Source: Clavelina lepadiformis (taxonomy: Eukaryota > Chordata > Ascidiacea > Aplousobranchia > Clavelinidae). From it: a DNA stretch of 64,000 nucleotides. The notes under the pieces are model-generated. The model made no database searches and had not been told where the DNA came from. It saw nothing but the letters and a program-made list of their open reading frames with translations. The first letter of the stretch is position 1; each line of letters starts with the position of its first letter. This document shows positions 1-13,603 of the stretch, in pieces. The DNA lies in assembly GCF_947623445.1 (NCBI RefSeq), contig NC_135241.1:4590501-4654500 (forward strand), in the 5' to 3' direction. The position numbers and the translations under genes are program-made.

Positions 1-228
1 TGAGCATTCGTCCCCCACACATCCAAGTCTGTCATAAGCGTTGATACTATTAGAGTCGGAGTGGATCATTTGTTTATTTGCACGGCAGTGTGCTGGCGAC
101 ATACAAGTGAGCATTTACTAGTGGTGACGTAGTAAAAGGTAAGTTTCCAGTTAAAAAAAAACATGAGTTAGAGATGCATAAGAAAGCACGGCAGATGCAT
201 GCATATAAATTGAGAAATGTGCACACAC

Positions 229-3156
229 CCGAAATGAGAATTCCACGTTTTCGCCGCCCCATACTTCCATGCCAGCGTCGTAGCTTCCGATTTCAAGAAA
301 ATAATCTTTGTCGACGGCAAAGAGCCCGCCGGATATGGTGGGTGTTTTTATTGGTTCCGCAAGATTTTTACGCTGATTTTTTTGCTCATCGGACATGAAG
401 CGCCAACGAAAATAAAGCTGCCACGTAAAATCTCCAATGCTAGGCACATGTGATCCATAATAATACCTATAAAGAATCAGCACACAGCATGTTATTCGTT
501 ATACAAAAAAACGTTAGCAGCCGTTGGTACATGTAGAATTGAAGATCATAAATCTATATTAATGAAAGCAACGATAAAACGTGGTTGGTATACAAACAGT
601 ACGTTCAAAACATTAGGACATTTATAGGATATAAACTAGGTTTGCGTTTGTAAAAAAAAACAAATGCCAAAGTTTTAAAACAACAAGAACGTTTGTACCT
701 CATTCTGTGCCCTTATTGCCATGAAAACTCTTAAAACATGTGGGCAAGTTTATACTCGGTTAACTCAATTGACTTATTGTAATGGACTTAATTTTGCCAG
801 ACTTTAAATCCGTATGTTCCTAGCGACAAAATAATCCAATGTATGGATTTCGTTATACAAGTGCAAAAACAACAAACTTTAAATAGGCAATACTTTTCAA
901 TACTACGCATTGTGAGTACAAGGCTTTGTTGTAATTTGGGACCAAAATCGTTTCCTTAAGCGAAAATTCAGTAAATAACAAGATAAAAATTCATTCAAAA
1001 CATGATTAGCACAAAGTAAAGTAAAACACTTCAGATGCAGAAAGTGGGAAACTCACTCAAATGTCTTTGAATCAATATCATCAGTGACAGGAATAGCGAC
1101 TGTCCGTCTATCTTCCACAATTGATTCCAGCAAAGGCTCCAACCAACCAACTGTGCATTCGCAATGGCAGTCAACGAACGCAACTGCGTCACCTATTGCA
1201 GAAAGCGAATTAAACTTCACGCTATACCAAATCATTTATTCATTCATTTTTTGTCATTGATTATAATTAGGAGCGAAACAATAGTATCAGCTACGTTACA
1301 GCTACAATAATCAAAAACATGCTCACAGACTATTAACGAACCGGGAAAAAGCGGTAAGGTTTCAAAGGCTTAAAATGTGCGAGATGTTAACCATACTGTG
1401 GTGCTATAACGATGAAAAGTTTACAAGGTCACTGAGATCATAATAAAAAAACAAGTATATAGAATAGCGTCCATTTTCGAAAAACTAACATAAGTTTAGA
1501 ATACATATGATCTTTATAATGCTGTATATAGCGCAGTCTATAATGCTACAACGCAGAGCATTATGTGTGTGGTAACTGGTAACTGGGGTTTGAAACATTA
1601 ACAATTGGCTCATTAAAATGGGTAACAATAACAACCAATGCAACTATACTAATATACGTTGATAGGGTTAAGTAATTTTTTCTTAATAAAGGATTTGATC
1701 AGTCCATACCTCACTTTCTGCACTGCATCCTAGATTACCAGATATTATGACGTTTCCATATTCAAATAAAGTTTAATTTCCGTAGTTTACGCAGGCATGA
1801 AATCGCTAGCGTAAGCAACCCAGTTTCTGGAATAATGTTTTCCCAGACACGCCCAAAAAAAACCCAACCCGCCGTCTCGAGCAGTTAAAAACAGGCGAAC
1901 TATTGGGTAATGCAAGCTTAGCAAGTCAATAAGAAATGATGTGGAACGAAAATGATAAACAACAAAGGCATATAATATACGCTTAATGACGTCCCCATAT
2001 CTGTAACTACAATCTTTTGTTGAGCAAACGTACTCAACAATCATTGCAACACTAATCACTCTGAAATATAACCAAGTTTAAAAGAATACCATGGAAAGTT
2101 ATGTCTACCTGTAGCCTGGGCCAACCCAAGCAGTCTCGCTCTCATTAAGCCCTCTCTCTTTGGTGACCTGATTAACCTTACTTTTGGAAGATGACGTAGG
2201 TATTGCGTCAAAGGTTTCTTTAAGTGAGCTGAAAATAAATGGGGTATAGTGGTCAAACAGTAAAACATCAGGTTAGGCTTCAGTTTAGATGTAAAGCATT
2301 GGACTGTTGCAATAGCCTGAATAACCCAAAACGTGTGTGTATTGCGAAACTGGTCAAAGATTCTGAACCAGTTAAATATTTGAGTTGGTAAAATGACTCA
2401 GCCTAATTTAACAAAATCATAAAGAAACAAAAAATTACTTACGCATATCACTGAAATCATCGACCACAATAAGCTCTGCTAGGAGCAAATCTGGAGTGTT
2501 GTGTAATACGCTGTATATTGTTCGCAGAAGTGTTGTCCAGCCTTCATTGTAGAAAACGATGATGACCGATGTCAGGGGTAACTGCGCGTAATTAAACGCT
2601 GGTCTGTCGCGGCATCTACGTTTAGAACGGTAAATAAAAATAATAAAGGTTTTAACTTAACTTTTAACGAATCGTTAAATGACGATTAAAACGATCATTG
2701 GATTAACCGATTAACCGAGACGAAATCGCACTTTGTTAACGGGAAATCTTACAGGGTGTGTCTGGCATCTCTTAGAACGCGATGTAAGGAGATTTTGCTG
2801 CTTAGAAATTGGTTGATTCCATAAAGTTTTATGCTCGCTCTCTGTTCATCTTCCTCCTGCGCAGTCAGATTGGTGAGTACAATTCCTTTGCCATACTCCC
2901 CCACCCAATTCCTTCCTTCGTTAGGTCGGATAAGAGCAGGTTTGCTAACCAGCTCCGACTCTTTAATCGGGTCCGATATGGCAACGAAAAGTTCATCGTT
3001 TCTTCCGTTCCTGGGCACGAGTACCTTGATGGGTGTTTTTGAGCTCTTTTCAAATGTCAATTGCCCGGTTAAAAAAAGTATAAGTGCAGCAACGACTGAC
3101 AGTGCAAGAATAGAAAACCGAAGACAGGCATTGCGACAAACTTTTAACTTGAACAT
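229..3156 (-). CDS. Polypeptide N-acetylgalactosaminyltransferase (GT27), 5' part, partial
   Basis: Exons on the minus strand: 3156-2753, 2615-2443, 2228-2109, 1192-1057 and 466-229. All have GT-AG borders and one open frame of 357 residues; later exons lie beyond the left edge. The protein should be a type II Golgi enzyme that moves GalNAc from UDP-GalNAc to Ser/Thr to start mucin-type O-glycans. Visible: a short basic N-terminus, a membrane anchor at about residues 13-32, a stem, the INQF element, the GT-A core ([10 protein letters not shown], then VDDFSD), [12 protein letters not shown], the Mn-binding DxH (Asp240-Cys-His242), GGLFAVD and WGGEN (347-351). The start at 3156 was preferred over an upstream in-frame Met because it puts the anchor near the N-terminus. 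The lectin domain would be off-window. The GALNT subtype cannot be fixed; DDFSD resembles the GALNT10/11-type branch. Family call is firm. Confidence 0.93.
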
Positions 3157-3740
3157 CCAAACTTCAAGACATCTACCAAAAATCAGCAAACTGCAGACTA
3201 TACAACTACTAAAACATTCTAAGAGAGTACCTGCCGTTGATAAATCTTTTACTGAATGTGACCAATACGGTATCCAAGCCAGCACCGAAATAATAATCTA
3301 CTGTTTGCTTTTTATCGTTTGCTCGGGCAGACCGTGCATAGACACGAACAACGTCTTTTGTTTACAGTCCCAGATTTTCGTTTGTTTAATCGTGATTTGT
3401 CTTTCATAAAGACATAGGTGAAATTCACATACTACAGAAACAAATTTGTCTACGCGCATTGACTAACTGCTTGCGTTCTTTCCTATACTACGTTTGTAAG
3501 TACGAATAGCCTAGTATTGTCTTTACTAGAAACGCCTGCAGAAACCCAGGCCACTTTTTACTTTTGTGCGTGAATACGTCATTGTACCTGTATATGCGTT
3601 TGCATAAAAAAGTAAGCCCTCATCATAACTTACAGTCATGAAAATATGCAATCATGCTAGAACTAAGTACTCTGTTCCTATGTTTAGCACAAATTATTGG
3701 GTCACAACCAGGACTTTGGAAGAGGCGTAAATGTTAAATT

Positions 3741-3836
3741 GCTCCAGCTCCAGCTCCGGAGCTCTCTTTTATCATAAATTAGCTCCATCTCCGAAGCTCA
3801 TTGATACCACTGTTCCGACTCCAGCTCCGACTCCAT
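3741..3836. repeat. Degenerate GCTCC(A/G) tract
   Basis: Repeated GCTCCA/GCTCCG units broken by AT-rich stretches. It looks like a decayed version of the purer hexamer tract about 250 bp further on. Confidence 0.7.
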
Positions 3837-4053
3837 TACGTAAAAAACGGAGGTTTAAGGATGAACGCTCAATTTGGAATATCTAGCTCAATGGGTCAGT
3901 CAGTGGTCAGTACCATCGTTTGCAGCTATGAACATGTGACTGCTCTGCTGTCAAATCCCCAACAATTCTTAATTTTGTGAAAGGTTGCTGTTAAATTATG
4001 TAAATTCAGCCAATAATAGTAGGCTAGTAGAAAAGCATCTTATGAAATTTATC

Positions 4054-4131
4054 GGAGCCGGAGCTATTTTTCAAACAACTGGCTCCGGCTCCGGCTCCAG
4101 ATCCAGCTCCGTTGAAAATGCACGGCTCCTT

Positions 4132-4166
<35 letters not shown>
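4054..4166. repeat. GGCTCC hexamer microsatellite
   Basis: GGCTCC is repeated nearly perfectly at 4081-4098 and 4133-4166, with an imperfect middle and an opposite-sense GGAGCC piece at 4054-4065. The long open frames across it (Pro-Ala or Glu-Pro dipeptides) are explained by the repeat and are not read as genes. Confidence 0.85.
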
Positions 4167-4820
4167 AAAGGCCTGGTCACAACTACTCTTAACTTGAACA
4201 AACTTAATTCACCAAGGTACAAGAAGGAAATAAAAACCTTTCCATTCCTCGTCCTAGAACAGTAGTTGCTATTTTTAGGACAACTACTAACCAGCAATAA
4301 TTCACGCCTTAAAATGAGATTCATGATTATCGAGGAATAGCGAAATAACATCAGCTTCAATGAAATGAAAGCCGCCAGCCGGCATATAACATTGTCAGAT
4401 GCTACTGTTATACGTCTGTAGCGGCCTGGGTAGCATTTTTAATACCATTACATTATTTCTTGGAAAAGTGTTTTCCAGTTATTGATTGAAATTTATGAAC
4501 TTGTTTTTTGATAACACTTCAACTGTCGTTTGATATTTGGAAACCTACTCTGAATAACTTCGTGTGAACACTCCCTTTAGTACGTTCCCAGGTTGTTTCC
4601 TGCACCTGTGCTGATAAGAAATCTTTATTGCAAATGCCCGCTTCTTAACTTTATACTGATAATAATTTATCTACGTGTCAGCTTTAACTACATGTAACTC
4701 CCATCGCCAACACATTGTTTTCATCGCCGCACATGTTCTGAAATGCTGCTTTTTTTCTTGTCGAACATTTTCACTCCCATCGCTTCACGTTTTATAAGCT
4801 CGCACTTCCACCAGCGAGCA

Positions 4821-4845
4821 GAGAGACGGAGAGACGGAGAGACGC
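4821..4845. repeat. Short GAGACGGA tandem run
   Basis: About three copies of an 8-bp GAGACGGA-type unit in a locally GC-richer stretch. Confidence 0.6.
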
Positions 4846-5063
4846 AGACAAAGGCAGATAGAGAAAATTACCTAAGCGAACAGATGAGCTTTCTACGCTA
4901 GTCATGCTGATTGCATCTCAATAGACATCTTATAAGCAGTGGTATTACTATGTACTTGATTATGCGTAATATTGAGAAAGTGTACAGCATCTACAATAAA
5001 AACCTTTTCTTGTAAACTATTTCTGTTGTAATATTAAAACCTTTCGGCTGACAAGCTGTTAGA

Positions 5064-5155
5064 GTATTCTAACCGCACCCAACAATAGAGTCAGATAATT
5101 CAACAGGTAAAATTAAGTTAACATAACATAAGTTAAGACAATTAACCTCTGCATT
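5064..5155. repeat. Dispersed repeat, copy 1
   Basis: About 90 bp closely matching 56963-57055 in the same orientation. Shared runs include TTCTAACCGCAC, CAACAATAGAGTCAGA and ATAACATAAGTTAAGACA. Element class unknown; no terminal repeats were seen. Confidence 0.75.
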
Positions 5156-7248
5156 AATTAGCTCTGCACGTCTAATAGCGCAGTATACATTCCCAAAACG
5201 TGACACTTCAAAGCACGACCGGGTTTAAGGAAACAGAAGATCTTTTAAACACTACAATTGCAGCCATTTGGAGTGAAAACTACAGTTTATATGCGATTTA
5301 TGTTATCACATTTCGTGTTTGAGTGCTCCCAAGCAGAATGAAATAGTATGATTATTTTGGCATAACATAAATTTTATCTTAAATTGATTTTGATGATGTA
5401 TCTATGCAGCCTATGTTTTCACTACTGCCACGTATGCAGGTCTAAAGAAGCTCTTTTAAGACAGAGGTTCTCTCACTAAATTAAGCTGTTAAAAGAATCT
5501 GACTCTAGTTAATGCGTGTTGTTAGAATAAGCCTACATCTTGTGAACTCAAACTTCAGCTGTTAGTTCACTTTTGGATTACAACACAACTACATACAAGA
5601 GAAGCGCTTTATTGAATTTCTGCGCCCGTCTTTAACTTAAAACGCATAACGAAGTGCTGTTTTACAAGATGTTTATATAATCTCGTTATCACAAAGTCTG
5701 ACTGAACTCATTTGCTCACAGTTTTGTTTATTAACACGGAACACAAGCCAGATTAGTTACAAGGCAAGCGATCGGACAACTGGGCTACCGAGCTAACGTT
5801 TCTTTATGTCATAAAAGTAACGTCTAATTCAGACATAGGATTTTATTGCTCAAGTTTTAAATCTGTCTTGTAAGTTTATCCTTATGCATGGATATGTCCG
5901 TACCACAAATCGATGTCAGACTTAATGATTTTATGACCTTGTTTTGAACAATTTTGAAGACCGTTTACTACTTCACGAATTAGAGACATATTAGAAAATC
6001 CACAACGTATCTTATAAGAGATAACAATTAATGAGCAAATTTTAAAAGAAATAATGAGCTGGTTCACTTAATCCCCCTTGGCTGAAAGCAAGGTGCATTC
6101 TAATCGTAATCGCATTTATCTTGCACTACTTCCTGTGTGCAGTTTATAATTGTTGTATTCAGCTAAATAGATATTGTTCTTTTTTATGCTCTCTAAACCT
6201 GCATACATACAACCTTGTAGAATATACATGTCTTAGTCTCGGAGTTTAGCGAGAAGGTTCGAGGGTCAATAACTGGATGTCTATTGGATGGTAACAAATG
6301 TCTATTAGGATTTCAAAGAATATTTAGTGAAGCGAATATACAGAGTTTATGTTTATTCATCTTATCCAAGTTATGTCTATATCTGGAACGTTAAATCGAT
6401 TGAATTTTGGCTGCCGCGAAATCACCGTAAAAAAATCGTGCGTACAAAGCTAATTTTTACAGTTTCTCGTTAAACTAACTTACATGTTATAACATAGCAA
6501 CTTAAATCTATTTTCTAATCTAACTCCAACTTCAATAAGATCTTTAATAGCTAAAATCATCTTTTTGCATACCGATTCTCCTGATCTCACCGCCTATCGT
6601 TAACAACGGGCTGCTTGACATACTCTCGGTGAAATAGTCAAACTCTTTTTTATTTATCTTTCCTAATTTTTCGGAAGTTAAATTAAGAAAGTGTGGTCTA
6701 CGTTTGACTGATAAGCTTGTTTCTGAACTGGACATGTAACCCTTCCGAAAGATATACTGAGATCAAATCAGAGTAGGAAAAACTTAAAACAAGCTTTCTT
6801 TACTCAGAATAATTGTCAGTTATTATAGTATAAAATAAAACGTCAGGAGACTTGTTATTGCTTTGCAACAAGCAAGTGATGACTTGGGTAGTAAGACTTC
6901 ATTGGACGTCGATCCAGCCTTGCTGAGACGCATCTGATGTTAATCGCAGTCTAAACTGTCATTTACCAAACCACTGCCTTAAAAATGATCACTAAATTAC
7001 GCCTTTCAGATAAAAAAGTAACATATTTCGCTGAACTGTATTATTCCGGTAGCTTTCATGGCAGGTCTTATTGCAGGAATCTACTGACTAGAATTGCATT
7101 GTTTCAAGTTCATTTTAGTATTCTAAAAAGAGTTTTTTTGGTATAATTTCAACGGATGTCAAAAAACACGATGGTCATAGTTGTTCAGTCTTTAGCGAAT
7201 ATCACCAATTAGAAACGTGCAACTTCACTAAAGTGAAGCGATTGTAAA

Positions 7249-10200
7249 TCATTTCGAATTCAAAGCTTTCGATTGTTTCTGGTTGTAAGAAACCGTCTTT
7301 GCTTCGTACTTCTTCCCCTTTTCCCATTCAGGTATGATGGTCGCCATCTTCTCAAGCTTGTTGACAGCCTAGCAATTTTTATAGTTACTGTAGAGCCAAT
7401 ATCAATACATGATACTTCATTTACGTAAGCTACATATCGCCACTGTTGCTCTCGATAAATAGGCCTGACAGGAATAATGTAAGGGGTTAGTTGGGAAGTG
7501 AATAATCAGAAGATCTTTCTCGAAACACATATATCGTAGGTAAGAGGTTTCGAATTATTAAAAGAACTCCATGTATGCAGTACATTGTGCGAAAGAAGAG
7601 CTTTCAGATCGACAAACCTGTGTCAAGATTCTGCTTCCGGAATTGTCAACTGCTGCTTTACAATCCTTTATAGTATCAGCACTGCAATAAACGCGTGGCT
7701 TTAGAGTAGGCTGTTAACAACATGTGCTGCTCAATTGCTCGCACTGTAGCCTAGTTGTAGTACATCGGACAGTATTGAGGAATGCAGCAGAACTTTTAAT
7801 TGCGCTGATTCTCAATATTTCTTTTGAATTGAGTTAAATTCTGCCGTTAAATGTGTTAAACATAACGCTACATATGCAGGATCAATTTTCTTAAGTTCAA
7901 TGCGGAGGTAAACATTATAACATCGCATACTACTACTGCTTTTAATTAGAAGCAATGCTCTGATATATTTGCAAAATTAGTAGCATTTTTCGGATGTTTT
8001 TTGACAACTCACGTGAAGAAAATAGTCGGTAACATCTTGCGGTTGTCCAGAATAGTATTAATAGCCAATAAAATGGCATCATCGTCTCCACTCTTGAGGA
8101 CAATAGCCAGTAAGAAATCAACCAACTTAAACTGGGAAGGGTCTATTGACCTGGGAATAAGTCGGCTTTATTGACATCCAAACATCAACTATAACATGAT
8201 ATCGGCGACTCCTTTTTGTGAGATCGCCCATTGAAGTTGAATGGGCAGTAGAAAAGTACCTGGAGTTTCTTCTCACAGAAAGCCACATGTGTTTTAGCTC
8301 CAGTACAGCAATATGCTTGAACTGCGTTCTTGTATCGTCATCTGCAGCGTCGTACATTTCCATCACGGCTTCCAGCCATCGCGATAGAATACCAAAGTAT
8401 TCAACGTAATGAGGAAACTCTAGAATATATCACCAAAACATTTGTCTGTAACGGATGAGTCATATGGTATAATCTGTTGTATATAATCAGTGAAGTCACT
8501 TATGTTGAAACAACTTGTAAAATATAAAGAAAACAAACCACTATACAAAAATGGTAAATAATCTGGCCGTTTCTTTTCCACAAGGTAATCTACAAGTTCG
8601 TGCTTCAATTTCCATACAAAGAAGAAATTCTGCAAATAAACAACATCTTTAAACAATTAAGAGGAGCAAAACATCATTTTGCGTTTACGTTACCGTTTAG
8701 ATAATTTTGATACACTTTGAAGTCTAAAAAAAATTTTAAACTGAGAAAAGGAAGTACAAAGAAACGTAAGATTACAAAATAGAATGTAGACATCACTCAC
8801 GTATGGAATGATGCAACGAATATAGTCAAACAGATTATCAACTGTGTCATTCTCTTTTAATGTGTTGATTAAGGATAAGCTGTAAATAGAAAGAGGTGAA
8901 ACATACCGTTAAACTTTATCGGCAAAAAAGTTCTAACAGAAAAATGACAGAGTGAACTGGAAGGAAACTCACTAAAACATATACTGCATGCGTTCATTGT
9001 GATCCAGTATCAAACTGTTTTTTCCGTACTGCACGATGTCATAAACTTTCTTCACTGCTTCCATGTCACTGCCGCATTTTTGTAAAATTTGTATGAAGGC
9101 CACAACTGAAAAACAATGAAATTTCGCCAATTCAAAACGTGAACATATTTGTAATGAGTAAGCAACCACGCAACAAACTGTATCAAGCCACGAAATTATT
9201 CATAGAACAGAAACTTCTCTTTATTGTGTGTCAACACGTTAACCCAGAAACATGTAAACTGTACTGACTATCATAGTTGTCTTGAACGTGGAAGTGCTTT
9301 CCCTTCATTAAGTCCAATATAGTGTGAAGCATCTGACGACCTTGCTTACCCCTGTACTTCTTCAAAGGCAGGTTTGTAACCATCGCTGCGTAAGTAGCTG
9401 GACCTGGTTCTAGGTAAAAAGAACAATTTAAAGTTAGCGTCCAAGATTATCATAAATGACCAATGCCTGAAACTCTCAATACAAGCGCAATCGGTGTAAC
9501 GATTACTATACTCTGCAGCAAACAAGTATATTTATCTGCGTGTAAAAAACACAACATTGCACATGACTGTCATAAGAGGATTAACAGACAATGATTATAT
9601 CAGTAGAAACTAATTAATAAGGTGTTTCCTGGTATAAATATGACAGAGATACAAACGAATACCAGGTAAAAATAGCAAAAAAGATTGCGAATAGTGAGCT
9701 AATTAACAGCAAATAAACATCAAATAAACACAAACCGATTCCAAGTTCTTTCATCTCGTTAAGAATCTGAGCATAACATTGGAAAGCAGTTGATGGACTC
9801 TGAACGCTTGGTGCCTGACGAAACATGTTGTTTAAGATTTTGTAAGTCGGTCTCACACCTGATCTCTTCATCTTTTCCAGGACAGTCTAGAAAGCAAAAA
9901 ATCGTAGAAGTAGAGTTCGTTTTTTGTAACAATCTTGCAATTATGAGCACCTAATGCCTTGTACTTTATACCTGCGCATGTCGGAAGCTTGCTGATAAGT
10001 AAGCATGTGATATTATATGGTGATAAACATCAACATGCAACTTGGTATCTCTGCCTCTCAGATGCTTGTTGTACAAGGCGAGGCTTTCCCGGCCCTGAAC
10101 GTCCTAAATTGCACAACAACAGCAGTAAATAACAACTAATGGTGAAAGAAATGTTCTGTCACAATAAGAGAAATGTTTTACAAAAAAGCTCAACGTATCT

Positions 10201-13200
10201 TTCAATCAATACACTTTCATAAGTTTTGTATTAGGAAGCAATACAAAACATATTGTATCTTATCAAACAAATCGCTTTATTCAGATATGGTTCATGTAAA
10301 AAAAATGTAACATTTTTCATTGGATATAGCACACAATCCTAACTACTACATATTTTAACCACGTTACCCCTTGTAAAGACATCACTACCGCTGCTATTTG
10401 ATCATCTGTGACATCTGGAATATGTTTTAAAATATCTTGCATTTTCTGAACAAGACTGGGGTCTTTTGATAAATTTAACATTGTCAGTTTCTGCAGATTT
10501 ACATAAACAAGGGTTAGCACATTAAAAAATCCAAAATCATAACCAATTTATTGATCAACCTCATTTACAAAATTGGCTTATTTTTGGCTAATTAATTACA
10601 TTTTAAACAAATTTATTTATTAGTTTTTTTTTCTAAGACAACACTTTACACAAAAAAATCATTAGCACCACTTTAGTTAAACACATTGATGTAACTTTAA
10701 AACATTATCTTACAATCCTTTCATTAGCATTGTTAAAATTGTATACTACAAGTTGGGCAGCATCTTAATGATGTAACAGATTAGGCCAAAACACACGCAC
10801 AAAACCATGGCCAGATTTGGAGGGGCAAAGGTTTTTCTAAGCTGACATGAATGAAAACTGAAAATTACCACATTGGCAGATTGCACAAACATGATAGTAA
10901 AAAATATCATGGTGGTGGGAAAAAGTATGAAGAATGTTTCAAAAAATTTCAAACAATGCAGATTGTTACAGTTTTCATTTTTTGTTCAAATTTTGACTTG
11001 ATTTGGAGTGAAATTGGTTTCACTATAAAGTCAAACTTTTCCTTTATGGTTTAGGTAAAATCATTGATAACTGATATCTTTCTGAGGTATTGAAAACTCT
11101 GAAAATAATTGAAAATTTGTAAAGCAGCTGAAACGCTATCATGCTAAAATGATTGGTTGGCTCAATCAGAGGTTGATCAAATGTACTAGGCTAAAGGTAA
11201 ACACATGTTTAGAAACGTTAATCCGACTACTTTTTTTAAAAAAGAATTTCCAACATTTGAAGAAGAAATGGAAGTTTTTGCCAACACACTTCCTGAATGC
11301 AAATGGGACCAACCTTATGAGCTCGGTCGACAATCAAAGGATGATTTGGAGGTAAGCCTTTGCAAAATGCAAGCAAGCCAAGAAGCTGATTAATTGTAAA
11401 ACTTGGAACCTCTACTTCTGCTTCACGCAAACGAACAAACATGTCCATGGCTTTGATAACCTACAGTTAACAATTCATATTTAACATATATATACAACTG
11501 AACTTGAAACATAACAGAAAAGAAACAAATGATAATAATGAGCAACTTTCATTAATGTACAAACTGTAACTTGAAAATACCTGTTTGTTATTGAGTAACA
11601 TCTGTAATGATTCAACAGAATCTTGTAAATTTCCCTTGTCGGCTTTTTCACTTTGATCAGAATCCTCCAAGCTTGTTTGAGAAGGTTCCATAACAAATTC
11701 CCCATCAAGGTTAGTCCAATTCTCAGGCTTGTCAACCCCCCAGTCAAACTTAAAGAACTCTGGATGAGTTTGTATGATATAATTTGCTGTTCCTCTTCCA
11801 TTGCTAGACAATATGTGATTATGTAATTACAGCCCAACAAATGCATTAAATAAACATCACAAGAAACCATATTTAATTGAAATAGATATCGCCAGCATAA
11901 CACAGTATATTATACGCACTTAATATTTCTAGGCTTGTTGATCACTGACCGCACCAGCATTTACTTCATAATGGTATATACTATTCATATTCCCATTCAA
12001 ATTAAATTCAAAGAATTGCCACAAACAAAAACAAGTCTCACTGCCTTAACATTTGTTTCTTTGAATTTCCAAAGCGACCTCGAAGCCATAATTCCGGAGT
12101 GCTCAAGTCTTGATATTGTGGGATCCTTTCATTTATTTCAACTGTTTCAGAAAGCGCTTCCAAAACAGCGGTATTAGACCTGTTGTTTTTAAACTGTATA
12201 ATTAACAAGCATATTTCAATAACAGAACAAAATATGGACCTCAAGTAACATGCCGAAATACTAAATAAGCACTACCCTTTTGTACAGTTAAATATTGAAA
12301 ATCTACCAATTTTTAGGCTTTGGAAGTTTGATATCTAAGTTTAGCTGTCGCAAAATAACATCCTTGGCATTCGGATTCTCCACAGTTTCTGCATGATTTA
12401 GGGCTAGACTTGTGGTATGCAAAAGTCTGTAGCTTGACCTGAAAAAAAGTGTTTAATGTAACAACATGTTTTTGGCATTATTATTATGATAATTAGATAT
12501 AGTCGAAAAAGAAATATATGCATTCATGAAGGTCTCAGTCAAGAAGTAGTCCAACATTTATTTATGTTTACAAAGTTTTATATCCACAACAGATTGTTCA
12601 GTTTTTGGTAGAATATATTCTATACAAACTCTTCTCATTAATTACAAAAGTTCAAGTTGTGGTGTGTATATTCCATACATGCTCTTTAAAAACTTAGCAG
12701 TCCGGGGTTTACGCAAAGTTTTTGGATTTACTATTTCCAATAGAAAATGAGTTGAATAGGTGCATCATTTATTTTTGTCAGGGTCTCACTTCTTCTTAGC
12801 CTTACAACTACAACAAGCAGTTGTGTACATACAACTTCTCCTCGAAAACCGATATACTTTCCAGTTGGGCAAAAATTTTGGTGTAATTTTACAAATTATA
12901 GTATGGTAGGTAATTGTAACGTAACTGTAACTTACAGCATTTAGATTATGCGCTACAGAAGACACTGTTACATACTTAATATGTGTAAGTACTGTCAAAT
13001 TATCCAAGCATTGTTAGTCTATGGCTATGGCAGTAAAAAATTTTGATAAAATGTCAGAAAGTTTTTCACTCTAGGCCTAGCAGCCTAAACAACCTCAGAC
13101 CACTAAGATGTTCAGGATTGGAGACATGGGATGAGCTGAGTTTCTAATATGAAGAAAGTGAATAATTCAGATTAACACCATAGTTCATGCTGCAGCTTGT

Positions 13201-13603
13201 TGTTAAAGATAAATAACTAAGGTAAGAGAATCGAGAATGTGTAGAACTATATGCAAAAAGTGTGGCGGAAGACGTGTGGCTAGATTTAGTTTAGATGGTA
13301 AGATTAGATAACTTCTGTTATAACTTCCAGGAAAATAGGTTAGGCTAGTGACCATGATAACCAGTGGTGGGATTCAGCCGGTTCGTGTGAACCGGTTCTT
13401 GGAATTTTAATGACTTTCGCGAACCGGTTGTTAATAAGCATATGTATAGGTCTATATATATTGGCCCCGGGAAAATATGGCATGCTGCTAGTGAGAGAAC
13501 CGTATGTTAACATATTTGAATCCCACCACTGATGACAACCTATCTGCCTATAGCCTTACAAATAGGCCTACCTGAAAATCTTCGTCTTGTTTAAAGAATA
13601 CAT
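7249..13603 (-). CDS. PTCD3: PTCD3 / mS39, mitochondrial small-ribosomal-subunit PPR protein
   Basis: Sixteen exons on the minus strand: 13603-13572, 12438-12307, 12179-12042, 11803-11581, 11460-11314, 10490-10368, 10103-9972, 9886-9736, 9409-9269, 9105-8973, 8879-8801, 8629-8542, 8419-8260, 8150-8013, 7681-7618, 7368-7249. Frame holds at every junction, giving 666 aa (human about 689). Residues 1-30 are basic and Ser/Thr-rich (MYSLNKTKIF, then YRLLHTTS), fitting a mitochondrial presequence. Segments that match my memory of vertebrate PTCD3 include PKPKNW/AVLEAL, ANYIIQTHPEFF, the MDMF...LLGLLAF block and the PPR unit VLEKMKRSGVRPTY at about residue 310. The protein sits on the small mitoribosomal subunit near the mRNA channel. 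Two points are weaker: the donor of exon 5 (11314; a donor after the Ile codon at 11329 is also in phase) and the GTGGTT donor at 8541. Confidence 0.9.
13362..13531. mobile_element. 170-bp hAT-type MITE in PTCD3 intron 1
   Basis: Perfect 15-bp terminal inverted repeats, CAGTGGTGGGATTCA at the left and its reverse complement at the right. Flanked by an 8-bp target duplication with one mismatch: ATGATAAC (13354-13361) and ATGACAAC (13532-13539). Eight-bp duplications and CAGTGGTG-type ends are typical of hAT elements. The interior is non-coding. Confidence 0.88.

Larger units (their letters stand above)
3157..7248. other. Gene-free interval between GALNT and PTCD3
   Basis: No chain of exons with consistent frame and splice sites was found on either strand. 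The interval holds the GGCTCC-type tracts at 3741-3836 and 4054-4166, a GAGACG run near 4821-4845 and one copy of a dispersed repeat near 5064-5155. The rest is AT-rich and featureless to my reading. The divergent GALNT promoter and the PTCD3 3' end must lie at its two edges. Confidence 0.6.

Noticed and set aside
2831-3409. 192-codon plus-strand open frame
   Set aside because: Shadow of GALNT exon 1 on the other strand; no recognisable product.
3985-4360. Open frames encoding Pro-Ala or Glu-Pro dipeptide runs
   Set aside because: Produced by the GGCTCC hexamer repeat.
11190-11350. Plus-strand open segment ending in a GTAAGC donor-like site inside PTCD3
   Set aside because: It lies antisense to PTCD3 exon 5, lacks a good acceptor and has no partner exon; the minus-strand reading fits the PTCD3 protein.
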